From contig JAYJMM010000123.1 in the NCBI GenBank assembly GCA_037349105.1, forward strand, positions 7,254,001 through 7,318,000: 64,000 nt of DNA. Direction: 5' to 3'. Origin of the DNA: Limnomonas spitsbergensis. Taxonomy: Eukaryota > Chlorophyta > Chlorophyceae > Chlamydomonadales. The translations under genes were made by a program, and so were the position numbers. The number at the start of each line of letters is the position of its first letter. Position 1 is the stretch's first letter. This document shows positions 23,130 through 34,999 of the stretch, in pieces. Under the pieces are notes generated by a model that had not been told where the DNA came from, searched no databases, and worked only from the letters and a program-made list of their open reading frames with translations.

Positions 23130-23485
23130 CGTTGGATGGTCTTTTCCTTCTCCTTCTTCCATCTGTTCCTTTCCTTTCCCCACTGGCCTTAAGTTCATTT
23201 TCCTCCCGACGAGACAGTCGGGCGCCCATGCAGCCGATCCTTTTCAGCATGGCCCAGAGGTGTAATGCCGTTGACACCGGAGTTAAGCTTGGCTCCTTGG
23301 TGTCAACGAATGTTTATGGAAAAGCGTCGGAACCAAGTTAGCAACATCCTTTGTCCTTCCTTTCTAGCCTTTGTCTGTCCCTTCACTTTTTTACCCCTTT
23401 TCCTTTTTTTTTCACCCCTTAAACTTAGGCGCCCACGCAGCCGAGCCTTTTTTACCAGGGCCCAGAGGTGTAACGTCATTGACCA
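23130..23485 (+). mobile_element. Two tandem non-LTR retroelement 3' tails
   Basis: Copies ending near 23275 (GTAATGCCGTTGACACC) and 23482 (GTAACGTCATTGACC). Each is preceded by a pyrimidine-rich UTR and GGCGCCCA(T/C)GCAGCCGA. No protein-coding part remains. Confidence 0.75.
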
Positions 23486-23674
23486 AGTACCGTAAGCACA
23501 TGTCGCGATGGCTACAGTTATTATCGTGAGTTTAGGAAGGTGTGTACCCTTTGGGCCCTACTGAACGCTGGGCCGAGTTGCGCTAGTACGGGATGAGCAA
23601 GCTCAATTCCAGCTAACAGTCACAGGTAGTAAATCAATGGTGCAGCCATACCACCCTCCAATGCTTATCATGTT

Positions 23675-23762
23675 ACACCTCTGACAGTGGGCCCTGCTCT
23701 GTGAGGTTCATGACGTTACACCTATGGGCCCTGCTGAAATGAAGCTCGGCCACGTCGGCAAA
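23675..23762 (-). mobile_element. Non-LTR retroelement 3' tail, reverse
   Basis: GACGTTACACCTATGGGCCC and AGCTCGGCCACGTCGGC are the reverse of the common tail; a second partial TTACACCTCTGACAG precedes it. Confidence 0.65.
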
Positions 23763-24099
23763 CAAAAAGTGAGCTAGGAAACACAAGGTAGAAGGCATAA
23801 GAGGAAAGAAAGGAGAGCGAGTTCACCTGCCAAACAACAAGAACAGCAGCAAAAATGTCAGGTTAACCGTATCCCCTGCCCTTGAAGAGACTGGCCTTAA
23901 AAAAACTCAAGTACAAGTTCAACAAAAGGCAGGGCCTCCTAACCCCGCCTGTGGGCTTTCCTTTTTTCTGTCTTGATGGGAGGGAAGAGGAAAGAAACTT
24001 AAGGCAAGAGGAAAGACAGAGAGGAGCACAAAGGACAAAGAACCCCCTCCCTAGACGTGGTGGAAATCTTTGAGACGCAGACGTTCTCAGAGACTGGAA

Positions 24100-24246
24100 C
24101 CTCCTTTGCCTTTCCTTTCCAGCCTTTTGTCTGTCCCTTCATTTTTATACCCCGTTTCCTTTCTTTTTTCTGCCCCTTTTACTTAGGCGCCCACGCGGCC
24201 GAGCCTTTTTAGAGCAGGGCCCAGAGGTGTAACGTCATTGACCCCC
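24100..24246 (+). mobile_element. Non-LTR retroelement 3' tail
   Basis: Pyrimidine-rich UTR, then GGCGCCCACGCGGCCGAGCC, TTTTTAGAGCAGGGCCCAGA, GGTGTAACGTCATTGACC. Abuts a C run, beyond which a reverse-strand element begins. Confidence 0.8.
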
Positions 24247-25760
<1,514 letters not shown>

Positions 25761-26084
25761 GCATGCTTCTGCCCCCCGGCCAATACGTTTCCCTGCCGCT
25801 GAGGAAGCGGCCTTTCCGGTCCATCCCTAGGCGGGGCCCGACCAGCCCAAGCTGCCCGGCCCTGTCCCGGCTGCTGCGAGGTGGGGGACAGGGGCGGGGG
25901 CGGGGGCGGAGGCGGATGCGGAGGCGGGGTATTGGACGGCGTCTGAAGGCTGGCAGGAGCGGGCTGCCAGCTGAATCCCTGTTGTACCCATGTCTGGGAT
26001 GCCCCATGGGTACTTCCGACTGACGTCTATGGCTACTGCTCATGGGCCTCCAACTTGGACATGCGTGCAGCCATAAGCGGCAAT

Positions 26085-26145
26085 TGTTCCAGCTGCTGCT
26101 GCTGTTGCTGCTGTTGTTGCTGCTGCTGCTGCTGCTGCGGCGGCA
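26085..26145. repeat. CTG/TTG trinucleotide repeat
   Basis: About 17 triplets of GCTGCTGCTGTTG type upstream of the diiron-protein gene. Could lie in a promoter or 5' UTR; no frame is supported. Confidence 0.8.
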
Positions 26146-26580
26146 GCTGCGTATGCTCCGGTTCCTAATTCAGCACGGCGTGCAGCTAACGGAAGACAGA
26201 GCAGAGGCCACATCAGCGTGAGGGGAATGCACCCTGTCTAAGGACCGGGCAGCTGCCTCCCTCTCTCTGGCTTGGCCTCCTTGCTGCACATGCATGTGAA
26301 TATGTGGATGGTTTTAAATCGCGGAACGGGGGTACTGGCAGCCCCTGCTCGGCCCTTTGAAAGGTCATGCCAATTTCAAGACACCCTTGAACAATACATG
26401 TATGCTAGTTTAGCGTAAGTGATCGCCAAGAAGAGCCGAATGGAGTGAGATGTTATGGAGTGACGTCTTATTTCCCACTGTTGACGTACGCACAGCTGGT
26501 ACGTGTAACAGAGGACGTGACCCTCTCTGACCCTATCCTATTGCCAGTCCATCGCATTGCCAATCTCCTCTGTATTTCAA

Positions 26581-29500
26581 ATGGCAAACATGCTTGCTAA
26601 CAAGTCATTTGTGAACATCCATGGACGCAGCAGCCCTGCCTGCTCTCGCTCTGTGGTCACATGCTCCCGTCCCAGCAGGGTTGTCAAGGTTAGCATCCAA
26701 ACAATCCAGCTATATTGAGCCAATCCTGATCAATGTTGGGGAGTATGTAAAGTGTGTGGCCAGTCCTTGATCCCGCCGTCTCTATGTCCCAGGCCCGCCA
26801 GGTCGCAATGCAAGCTGCTGCACCTGTCATGGAGCAGCGGGAAATCAGCATGTTCGGACCAAGTAAGCGATTGTGATTGCATGCGATGGGCGCGTCCAAA
26901 CCACGTGCACCGACTTCCGATGGCTTACAAGGGTTTATGATCTCACCCATCGTAGATGAGCAGAGCCGCAGGGCTGGTCTGCCACAGTTGATCAGCAAGG
27001 AGCAGGTCGTCGGCTTGGAGGTGCGCTTGCTTGTTGAGGGTTGTTATGGCGATAACGATGTCATGCATCTGCATCGTCAGCATCCCGGTACGCAACCTGT
27101 TCCTCTCGCTCGCGTGATCGTAGGCCGAGCTTGACCAGGGCGCTTCTATGGCTGCTTTGCGGAGGTTCAACGACAACCTGAGGAGTATCCCGGCAGACAA
27201 ATGGGGTAAGCAAAAGCATTTCATCCATGGCCAGTGCATGTAGCTGCATGCGGCATGACGAGGCAGCGGTTGGCCAGTGCATGATGCATGCATGCGGCAT
27301 GACGAGGCAGCGTTTGGCTCCTGAGCACCAGTCGCAGGTATCCCTGCCCTTGAGTTTGCCTCGCCTCCTGGAAGGAATGCATACCTTCTGGCGTCTCCCC
27401 TTTCTCCACGTCAGCTTTGCATGCATACCTCCCAGCGCTACCCACCCCTGGGCCAGTCTGTGTGTCTTTGCACCTTCCTTGCTTTCCAACCCCTGGAATA
27501 CCTGAGAATACCTGCCTCTGTCCACTGAGGGTGTCCATGCTCTATCCTAAAAGGCGCTCCCTGCCCTCCCAACCAACAGAGGCGGTGCTGACACCTGTCT
27601 TTGTGGAGCTCTGCTACAACCTCGAGTCGTTCAACCCTGCCTTCACCTCTTGCCTGCTCATGGTACGTGCGTGCAGCTCGGTTTTTTCCCGACCACGATG
27701 GCCAGGCCGCCCAAGCGGCCGCTTAACGTCCATATGGGATGAAACTTGGGGGTGGCCCTCAGCTGTCAGCCCCAGCTGCCCTCATCCAGGGCCTTTGGCT
27801 GGAGGCCAAAGTGTCGTGACATGTGACTGAGTTACGGATATTGAGTCACTCACACTGCAAACCCTAATGAGAGTAGGGAGAGGCCAACCGTCATGGCGGG
27901 CCCCAAGCCCCCGAGGAGTGCATGACTGCATGTGCTTCCTGATGTGGCATGTTGCTACTTTTCTGGTGACTGCTCTGGCGGCCTGAATTAAAAGTCTTGA
28001 TCCTTATCGCAATGATCCGACTGAGCTTCATGCGGCTGCCGGCTTACACCAGTAGGCTCATCGCTGTGTGGTCCTCAGCGCAATTGTCCGATTAGGCTGT
28101 ATGTGGCTGCTGGCTATCATCAATAGACTCATCTCTGTGTGTTCCTCCTCAGCGCAATTATCCGCCTGGGCTTGATGCGGCTGCTGGCTTTTATCAAGAA
28201 ATTCATTGCTGTGTGGTCCGCTGATCTATACAGGTGCAGCGCACGATCGGAACCTCAGATTACGTGCGTCGTGACCTTGCCCTGAAGAACCTGATCCAGC
28301 CCTTGGCAGGAGAGTACGGCATGCACAACGGACAGCCCCAGCGTAAGAGCCTGTCCTTTGGGTTAGACCTAGAATACTTAACCCTAAACCCAGCGTAAGA
28401 GCCCGTCCTCCGGGTTAGACCCTAAACCCTGAACCCTGAACCCAGCGTAAGAGTTGTCTTTAGGGTTAGACCCTACACCCTTAACCCTTACCCCGGCGGA
28501 AGAGCCCGTCCCCCGGGGAGGGTATGATGATGCAGCCATGTTTTCTGAATTCGCTGTAAAGGCATGGCAGACACAGCCATGCCGTTTCCCCCTTCCTGGC
28601 AAGGGGCCTGTCACCTAGGGGGTCGGACCAGTTCCCCAGATATCTTCGTAACAGCCATTGGAAACATAGCTTGCATGATAAGCAGGGGGACAGGTCCAAC
28701 CTCAAGGTGACAGGCCCCTTATCCTGCCACTTCCTTCATTCCTTTTAATAGAAATTTAAGATACCATGGGTAAGAGATGACAAGAGCATCATGACGTAAC
28801 GATGCTGTGGGATCTGTGTTCCCCCCGCCTGAACGATTGGTAAAACCTCTCGGCGTGAAATGCCGTAGCTGGTCGTGAGGGAAATCGCAAAAGATTACTG
28901 AGGTACCGCCGAGCGATTGATCCACAATTGCAATGACACGGGGAAGAATGCGCGTATCCCGTACGGGAAGGTTGTCCTTAGGGATCGCCTATACCTAGGG
29001 ATTCGTCAAACATCACGAAGGATTGGAAACCACACGTAGTTCTTACTTCTTGTTCCCCCCATGGAGTAAACCATCTATATAGACTGTAGAATAGGACTGA
29101 TTTTATGGTCCCAATGTCCAGCCCATTTGACCTCCCCCCCTTCGGAATTGTTTCCCTTTGTTATCCCTCCTTGGCTCTCAATGAAGACAACCAACCCATT
29201 GATCTCTCCCCCCCCCTTTGTAATCATTTCCTTTGTTATCCCTCCCTGGCTCTCAATGGAGACAACCAACCCATTGATCTCTCCCCCCCCTTTGTAATCA
29301 TTTCCTTAGTTATCCCTCCCTGGCTCTCAATGAAGACAACCAACCCATTGATTCCCCCCCCCCCCCTTTGTAATCATTTCCTTTGTTATCCCTCCCTGGC
29401 TCTCAATGAAGACAACCAACCCATTTGATCTCTCCCCCCCCTTTGTAATCATTTCCATTGTTATCCCTCCTTGGCTCTCAATGAAGACATCCAACCCATT

Positions 29501-31826
29501 GATCTCTCCCCCCCCTTTGTAACCATTTCCTTTGTTATCCCTCCTTGGCTCTCAATGAAGACATCCAACCCATTTGATCTCTCCCCCCCCCTTTGTGATC
29601 ATTTCCTTTCTTATCCCTCCCTGGCTCTCAATGAAGACATCCAACCCATTAGATCTCTCCCCCCCCCTTTGTAATCATTCCCTTTGTTATCCCTCCTTGG
29701 CTCTCAATGAAGACATCCAACCCATTTGATCTCTCCCCCCCCTTTGTAATCATTTCCTTTGTTATCCCTCCTTGGCTCTCAATGAAGACATCCAACCCAT
29801 TGATCTCTCCCCCCCCCCCTTTGTAATCATTTCCTTTGTTATCCCTCCTTGGCTCTCAATGAAGACAACCAACCCATTGATCTCTCCCCCCCCTTTGTAA
29901 TCATTTCCTTTGTTATCCCTCCCTGGCTCTCAATGAAGTCATCCAACCCATTAGATCTCCCCCCCCCCCTTTGTAATCATTTCCCTTGCTTAGTGAAGAC
30001 CCACCGTGAGCTGTTTGCGGACTTCTTCGCCTCCATGTTTGGGTACCCGTTGGAGGACCTGATGGCGAGAGGTGTGCGCCCCGAGGCCGCTGAGGCCATG
30101 TGGAGCCAGATGTCCCGCGACATCACGACTGGAGGCAGCGGGGCCTACGCAGAGCCGGTGGCACAGGTGAGGGCTCCGGAATGTCAGACGAGGTGCCTCT
30201 TTATGTTGGGAAAGTCTCTAAGAAGATGCAAGACCTGAAGCTAAAAGAAAATGGTGAGAGGCAGCCGTGGATAGGTGAGGGCTCCAGACTGTCAGATGAT
30301 GCATCTCTGAGTAATGTATGTGACTTCCATGCCTGCCTCAGAGACAGAAGTAGGGTAAACAAACCGGCTGGTCACCGGGGGCTTTTGGCCGAAGAAAAAA
30401 GAATCCGGGGAAAACCTGGAGGGCCTTCTGGCGACGCCGGATGAAAAACATCATGTATGGATGTTCTCTGGCTTCGTAGTTTTTGGCCGTAGGCCCCGGA
30501 GTCTTCGTAGTCCGGCTAGTACTGTATATTATCTCGGGGAAGCGCCCCATCACCTGGAATATGCAGCTGTGCTGCGCAGTTGTGTTTATTTTGTTGGGTG
30601 CTTCAGGTACAATTCTGCTACATCGCAGCTGCTACCCAGGGGGGCCTGGTGCTGCAAGCCCTGCTGCTCGGGCCACCTTGCTACGGCCGGTACAGGCTTT
30701 ATACCCAATCCCCAATGGCCTAGTACTGGCTGACCAGCAGCCTGTCATGGTGGTCTGTAGCGCCAAATGGTCCATTCTTGGCCTTGATGCATTCCCTGGC
30801 CCACCCTTCTCTGGTACAGGCCCACACGTCTGTGTCCTGGTCAGACTTTGCCTTGACTGCCTTGGTTGCCTGGACCACCCTTCCCTGGTACAGGCCCACG
30901 CTTCTGTGTCCTGGTCAGACTTTTCCTGGATTACCTGAACACATTGCCTGGCCCACCCTCCCCTGGTACAGGCAAGCTATGCCCTGGGTTACAACTTGGC
31001 CATTGAGTACCTGGCAGACTACGAGAAGACGTGGATGCTGGACAGCTTCCGCGCCCTGGACACGCGGATCTTCTCTGCCCTGGGGAAGAAGGTCGACTGG
31101 GTCTTCCTGGAGGTCCATGCTGAGGGTGAGAGGAATGGGGTTGACCGCTTTGTGGCTATGGCACTTGCTTCAGCGCTGAAAACAAGAACCAGGGTGCCGT
31201 AAATGGATGTAACGGAGGTAACAAACCACATTAAACTTTTTCAGGAGAGTCTATCACGCAGGACTGTGAGGGCGGCGACCAGGTTGTGGCCATGGTATTG
31301 AAAGCTGCTTAGAGGCTGGGTGGGCTGCACTCTGCCCCTTGTGTTATGCAAGACCATTCAAATATTTGTATGATTGCTCGGGGCATGTCACGTCTTGAAG
31401 TGACGTTCGATGCAGGGCTGCATGGGTGGATGGATGCATGGACGTGAGGGCGCTTACAACCCGGTCTGTGTCAGGCAGGGCGTGCGCAAGAGGCCCAGCC
31501 CTCACCTAGTGTGAGGAGCAGGGCGGTGTTCACCCAATTTGGGTCCCAGACGGTAAGGGTGCTGCTTGGGCTGCTGGCTCTGGGTTTAGTCACATTGGGC
31601 TCTGAAGTGGCAACATGGCAGCCTGTTCTGGTGTTGATATCTGATACAAATCTCGAACCTGAACCCCGCAGGCGAGGCAGAGCATGCCGTCATTGGCCAC
31701 AACGCGGTGCTGAATTTCGTGGCAGCAGAGCACACACCCATCCTCCGCCAAGCCATGCGCGACCATGACCGAGACTTCGCTGTCTTCTACAACCATGTGG
31801 CAGATATGTTGGAGGCCCGCATGTGA
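26581..31826 (+). CDS. Heme-oxygenase-like diiron protein (CADD/TenA type), probably plastid-targeted; complete
   Basis: Exons 26581-26688, 26793-26862, 26956-27020, 27582-27662, 28234-28342, 29994-30166, 30972-31125, 31672-31826; phases agree throughout, giving 304 residues. Residues 1-36 (Ser/Arg/Val-rich, almost no acid) look like a transit peptide. Six ligands typical of heme-oxygenase-like diiron oxygenases are present: E135 (AGEYG), H148 (KTHRELF), E214 (LAIEYL), and H251-x3-E255-x2-H258. The last matches the H-x3-D/E-x2-H motif of Chlamydia CADD. Proteins of this type include oxygenases and the CADD route to p-aminobenzoate; the substrate here is unknown. Uncertain points: exon 3 may extend to 27039 with exon 4 from 27580 (+7 residues), and exon 5 may start at 28240. 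Confidence 0.88.
28003..28225. repeat. ~75-bp repeats upstream of diiron-gene exon 5
   Basis: Three units with GCGGCTGCTGGCTT..ATCA and CATTGCTGTGTGGTCC. Two contain CTCAGCGCAATT(G/A)TCCG, resembling GCAGCGCACGATCGG at the exon 5 acceptor, which suggests acceptor-derived copies. Confidence 0.6.
28343..28515. repeat. ~53-bp donor copies of diiron-gene exon 5 with telomere-like spacers
   Basis: The real junction CCCCAGC/GTAAGAG at 28336-28349 is followed by copies at about 28389 and 28442 (CCCAGCGTAAGAG) and a degenerate one at 28494. They are separated by GGGTTAGACCCTAAACCCTGAACCC. Confidence 0.85.
28830..29055 (+). repeat. Unclassified dispersed element, copy A
   Basis: Aligns over about 220 bp in inverted orientation with 45028-45262. 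Shared blocks: GATTGGTAAAACCTC, CTGGTCGTGAGGGAAAT, GATTACTGAGGTACCG, AAGAATGCGCGTATCC, GGATCGCCTATACCTAG, GAAACCACACGTAGTTC. It sits in intron 5 of the diiron gene. No coding frame is shared. Confidence 0.8.
29118..29993. repeat. ~70-bp array from the acceptor of diiron-gene exon 6, about 12 units
   Basis: Unit: CCTTTGTAATCATTTCCTTT, GTTATCCCTCC(T)TGGCTCTC, AATGAAGACAACCAACCCAT. The real junction is CCTTTGTAATCATTTCCCTT GCTTAG/TGAAGACCCACC, so each unit is the branch/acceptor region plus about 12 exon bases. Confidence 0.92.
30167..30310. repeat. Donor copy of diiron-gene exon 6
   Basis: GTGAGGGCTCCGGAATGTCA at the real donor (30167) recurs as GTGAGGGCTCCAGACTGTCA at about 30272, with flanking similarity. 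Confidence 0.8.
30785..30971. repeat. ~75-bp acceptor copies of diiron-gene exon 7
   Basis: TGGCCCACCCTTCTCTGGTA + CAGG and GACCACCCTTCCCTGGTACA + GG precede the real GGCCCACCCTCCCCTGGTAC + AG/G at 30952-30972, each with GTGTCCTGGTCAGACTTT between. Confidence 0.85.
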
Positions 31827-31865
31827 TGCGTCATTAATAGCTGGGCTGCGACTTGCCCTCCTAGT

Positions 31866-31910
31866 TGTAACCCTCGTCATCCTTGCTAAACTGCGAATGG
31901 TACAATGTAA
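31866..31910 (+). terminator. Poly(A) signals of the diiron gene
   Basis: TGTAA at 31866-31870 and 31906-31910, 40-84 bases after the stop codon. TGTAA is the usual poly(A) signal of volvocalean green algae. Confidence 0.6.
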
Positions 31911-32526
31911 ATACTTTTGAATATGAATTCGGAACCAGGGCGGAATCGACGCAAGTGTTCAGCTTACAGTATCGCCTGAAGCTTTTTGTGGGACCAGATG
32001 AGGAATCGCATTTTTTGTTGTCTTGGGTCACTCCTGGTTTAGACCTACGACGTTGGACAAGGCCAGCATGGGATCGACCCCTGGATCAACCCCATTAGAA
32101 GATGTCACCGCCCTGGTGCCAGGTCCTGGACTGAGGCCCTTCTGCGGTGAGCATCGATGGAGACCTTCCGGCCAAGCAGAGAAGTACATGCATACAATGC
32201 GGTATCAAGGGCTTCTGTTGGGGATTTATGAACATTGCCTACAAACGACTCTAACAGCTTCATGATCTGCGGGTTGGAGGGCGGTGACAAAAGATGGGAC
32301 AACGTTGCAGGTTCCTTGGTGCTTCCAAGATACCTTCGCCCGGATCAAGAGGTTTCGGGGGTTTTCACAATTTTTAAACCAGGCCGAGCGTTTGCTATCA
32401 TTTTAACATTTACTATTATTTGTAAATCCCTATTAATATTTGTGTCTTGTTTGTGCTGTGCCATATTGTTTCCTCTGTCCAAAGCAGTAGCAAGCGCCCT
32501 GTCCCATCATCCTGCTACCTTCCGCC
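31911..32526. other. Intergenic; bZIP promoter and 5' UTR
   Basis: About 600 bases between the diiron gene and the bZIP start, same strand. No repeats and no recognised elements; becomes AT-rich at 32370-32430. Confidence 0.4.
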
Positions 32527-34182
32527 ATGTCGCCCTGTCCCGAAGACGTCTTCCCTGATACCGATTTATTCTCCTCTCTTCCTTACGACTTGGATTGGCT
32601 TGCGGATGACAATACAAACTTCCTGAGCTTTCTATACGATGACTTCCCGCTGAACGCTGCTGAGCCTTCACCAATGGAGTCTGAGAGCACACCCACTTCT
32701 GTATCCACAAGCTACACCCCGTCACCGCCTTCTTCCAGTATGAGCCACTTTGTCATCCAAGCGGGGGAACCTGTCGAGCTCGCGGTGGCCCGCTGCTGTG
32801 GACCCCCAACAAGAAAGAAAGGCCCAGGTGAGAAGCCACACTTGTTCCCCAACGAATTGTGTATCTTTGACATTCGGTCCGTGTTCCCCGATGCTCCACC
32901 AGTTTGAAGCTAATACTTGTTTAAAGCTCCTAATTGTCCATGTCCTCCCTCCTTTTTGTAGTTCGTTTAGTCACAACAGAAGTCTCGCCCTCAGAAGTGA
33001 AGTTCGAAGATCTTTTGAAGTCTGCACAAGCTTTCTCTCACGTCTGTTCCAGCTCGAGCGACGAAGAGGACGACGATTCCGATGCTAGCAATGAAACTGA
33101 CGAGGGTGCTGTCTTTCAGGATGGTTCCAAGACGAACAAGCGCAAGGTGAGAAGGATTTGACATTGGGCGGTTGTTGGACACTCCTTGCACCTGTCATTT
33201 CTGTCACCACGAGATGTGTACTTTTTCCGATACACGTATCCTGAAGCGACGCTACCTTTTATGGACGAGGTTCCGTGACCTATTTACTGCTTGACCTTGC
33301 GCCCTACTCCCACCTGCTTTCAGGCGCCAGACGTTGATTGGCGGCCAATCTCTGACCCAGGCGAGCGTCGGCGTCAAAGAAGACTGGCAAAGAATCGTGT
33401 TACTGCTGCCCGTTCGCGTGAGCGCAAGAAGGTGCAGTGGACTGAGCTGGAGGGCAAGCTGGCCAGCATGGATGGAGATAACAAGCGCCTGCGCGCCATG
33501 CTCGAGCAGCTCTCCAGAGAAAACAGCTTGCTACGCGGCCAGCTGGCGTCAGGCAGCGCTGCTGCAGCTCAAGGAGCGTTGCCTGGGAATCCGGGGAAGA
33601 AGAGCAACTACAGTGCCGAGCCTGCTGTGCTTGTATTTATATCTACTTTGCTGCTACTGTTAGTTGCGCTCTCCCCGGGCGACCAGGCTACGCTCCTTGC
33701 CTCAGCGGTGCCCCTGGCCTTGCTGGCCCATGTGCTGCATTCAATCGGATCGCAGGGCTCCCACCACTCAGCGTGTGACGCAATGCTGAAGGTGCGGCAT
33801 TTTCCAACTCCAATTTGGCCGTGCTCATATGCAAGAAAACACTGCAACTGAGCCTCCTAGCTGGCTTTGTCGGCTCCACCTGCAAAAATGCCCTCTGCCC
33901 TTGTCTCCCCTCTGAAGCAATGCACTTGGCTGTTGGCCCACCTAATTATTTGCCCCTCTCTCCTTTTTACAGGCCTTGCTGAGCATACGCTTGCTGCTGA
34001 CAAGAGGAGCAAGGACTGTGAGGAGTAGTGCATGGCGCGCCCTGGACCAGTGGCGCACTGCCTCATCCCCGCAGAAGTCAGTCAGTGCACAGGACACGTC
34101 AAGATGGCAGGGGCCCATGGCATTTGTCAAGTCTGAGTTTCACTCGCTGTCGTCTGCAATGCCGCTGATGTGCGCCGGCTGA
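32527..34182 (+). CDS. bZIP transcription factor with a hydrophobic segment after the zipper; complete
   Basis: Exons 32527-32827, 32962-33146, 33324-33791, 33973-34182; phases agree, giving 387 residues. Acidic, Ser-rich N-terminal half (possible activation region; SSSSDEEDDDSDASNETDEG near 130-150). Basic region ERRRQRRLAKNRVTAARSR with N186-x7-R194, then exactly nine residues to L204 and heptads L204, M211, L218, L225, L232. Residues about 262-278 (AVLVFISTLLLLLVAL) could span a membrane, and a second weaker hydrophobic stretch lies near 284-300. bZIP-plus-membrane architecture is that of plant bZIP17/28/60-type ER-stress factors and of the Chlamydomonas IRE1 target bZIP1; that role here is inference. 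Introns are short and free of arrays. Confidence 0.9.
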
Positions 34183-34651
34183 CAGTTTCGATGCACGCCC
34201 TTCGAGGGCTGGGTCTGCCGCAACCTTGTGATGGTGTAGTGGTAGGGATGTTACTCGACCATGCCTTACCGTCTCGAAGCCCGAACGCCCAGGACTAAAT
34301 ATTTACTTGGGCTGACGGGTGGAGTGGTCACTCGCATGTGGTTTGTCCCTCAAGCTAATTTTCCCATCACCGGTTTGTTAGGTGGTCTGCAGTTTCTGCT
34401 TGGATTGTCTGGATGCATTATCACAATCAGTCAGCGAAGCCGGCATGTATGAGTCTGTAGCTCTCTATTGAGTAGTCTATTACTAATAGAATTTCATAAA
34501 ATTCCTCCATTTTGTCTGTAGTACTTAATGCATCGCTTTTGAACCGGCCTGTTTACAACAACCGAAGTCTGTTCCTGATCCAAAGCGACTGTTAGTAGGC
34601 AAGGCACTGTCCAAACATTTCCGAACAGTTGAAACATATGACTAGGTAGTT

Positions 34652-34656
34652 TGTAA
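34652..34656 (+). terminator. Possible poly(A) signal of the bZIP gene
   Basis: TGTAA about 470 bases after the stop codon; the first such signal found downstream. It implies a long 3' UTR. Confidence 0.35.
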
Positions 34657-34999
34657 TGAATCCTGCAACTCATCTTCACATTGTGCAGTACAAGTGTGGA
34701 TCTGGCTTTGTTTTGCTGAAATCGGTAACAAACTGTGGTGAATCGAGTGAAGTGAATACATTACGGGACTGTGGTACAAAAATTCGTAAGGGCATTGAAA
34801 AAGACTCATACTGTCATGAATGTGACGATAGTTCCAAGATGTTATTGACGGTAAACAGCAGCCCTGATTGAACCAGCCCTGGCGACGTCTGTAAAAATCA
34901 TCAAGGAAGCTGAAGGGTGAAGCAACACGTGGAAAGTTGAGAGATGTTCTAGACATATACCCAAGGTCTTCAGATGTGCAGATAGGAACTACTTCATGC

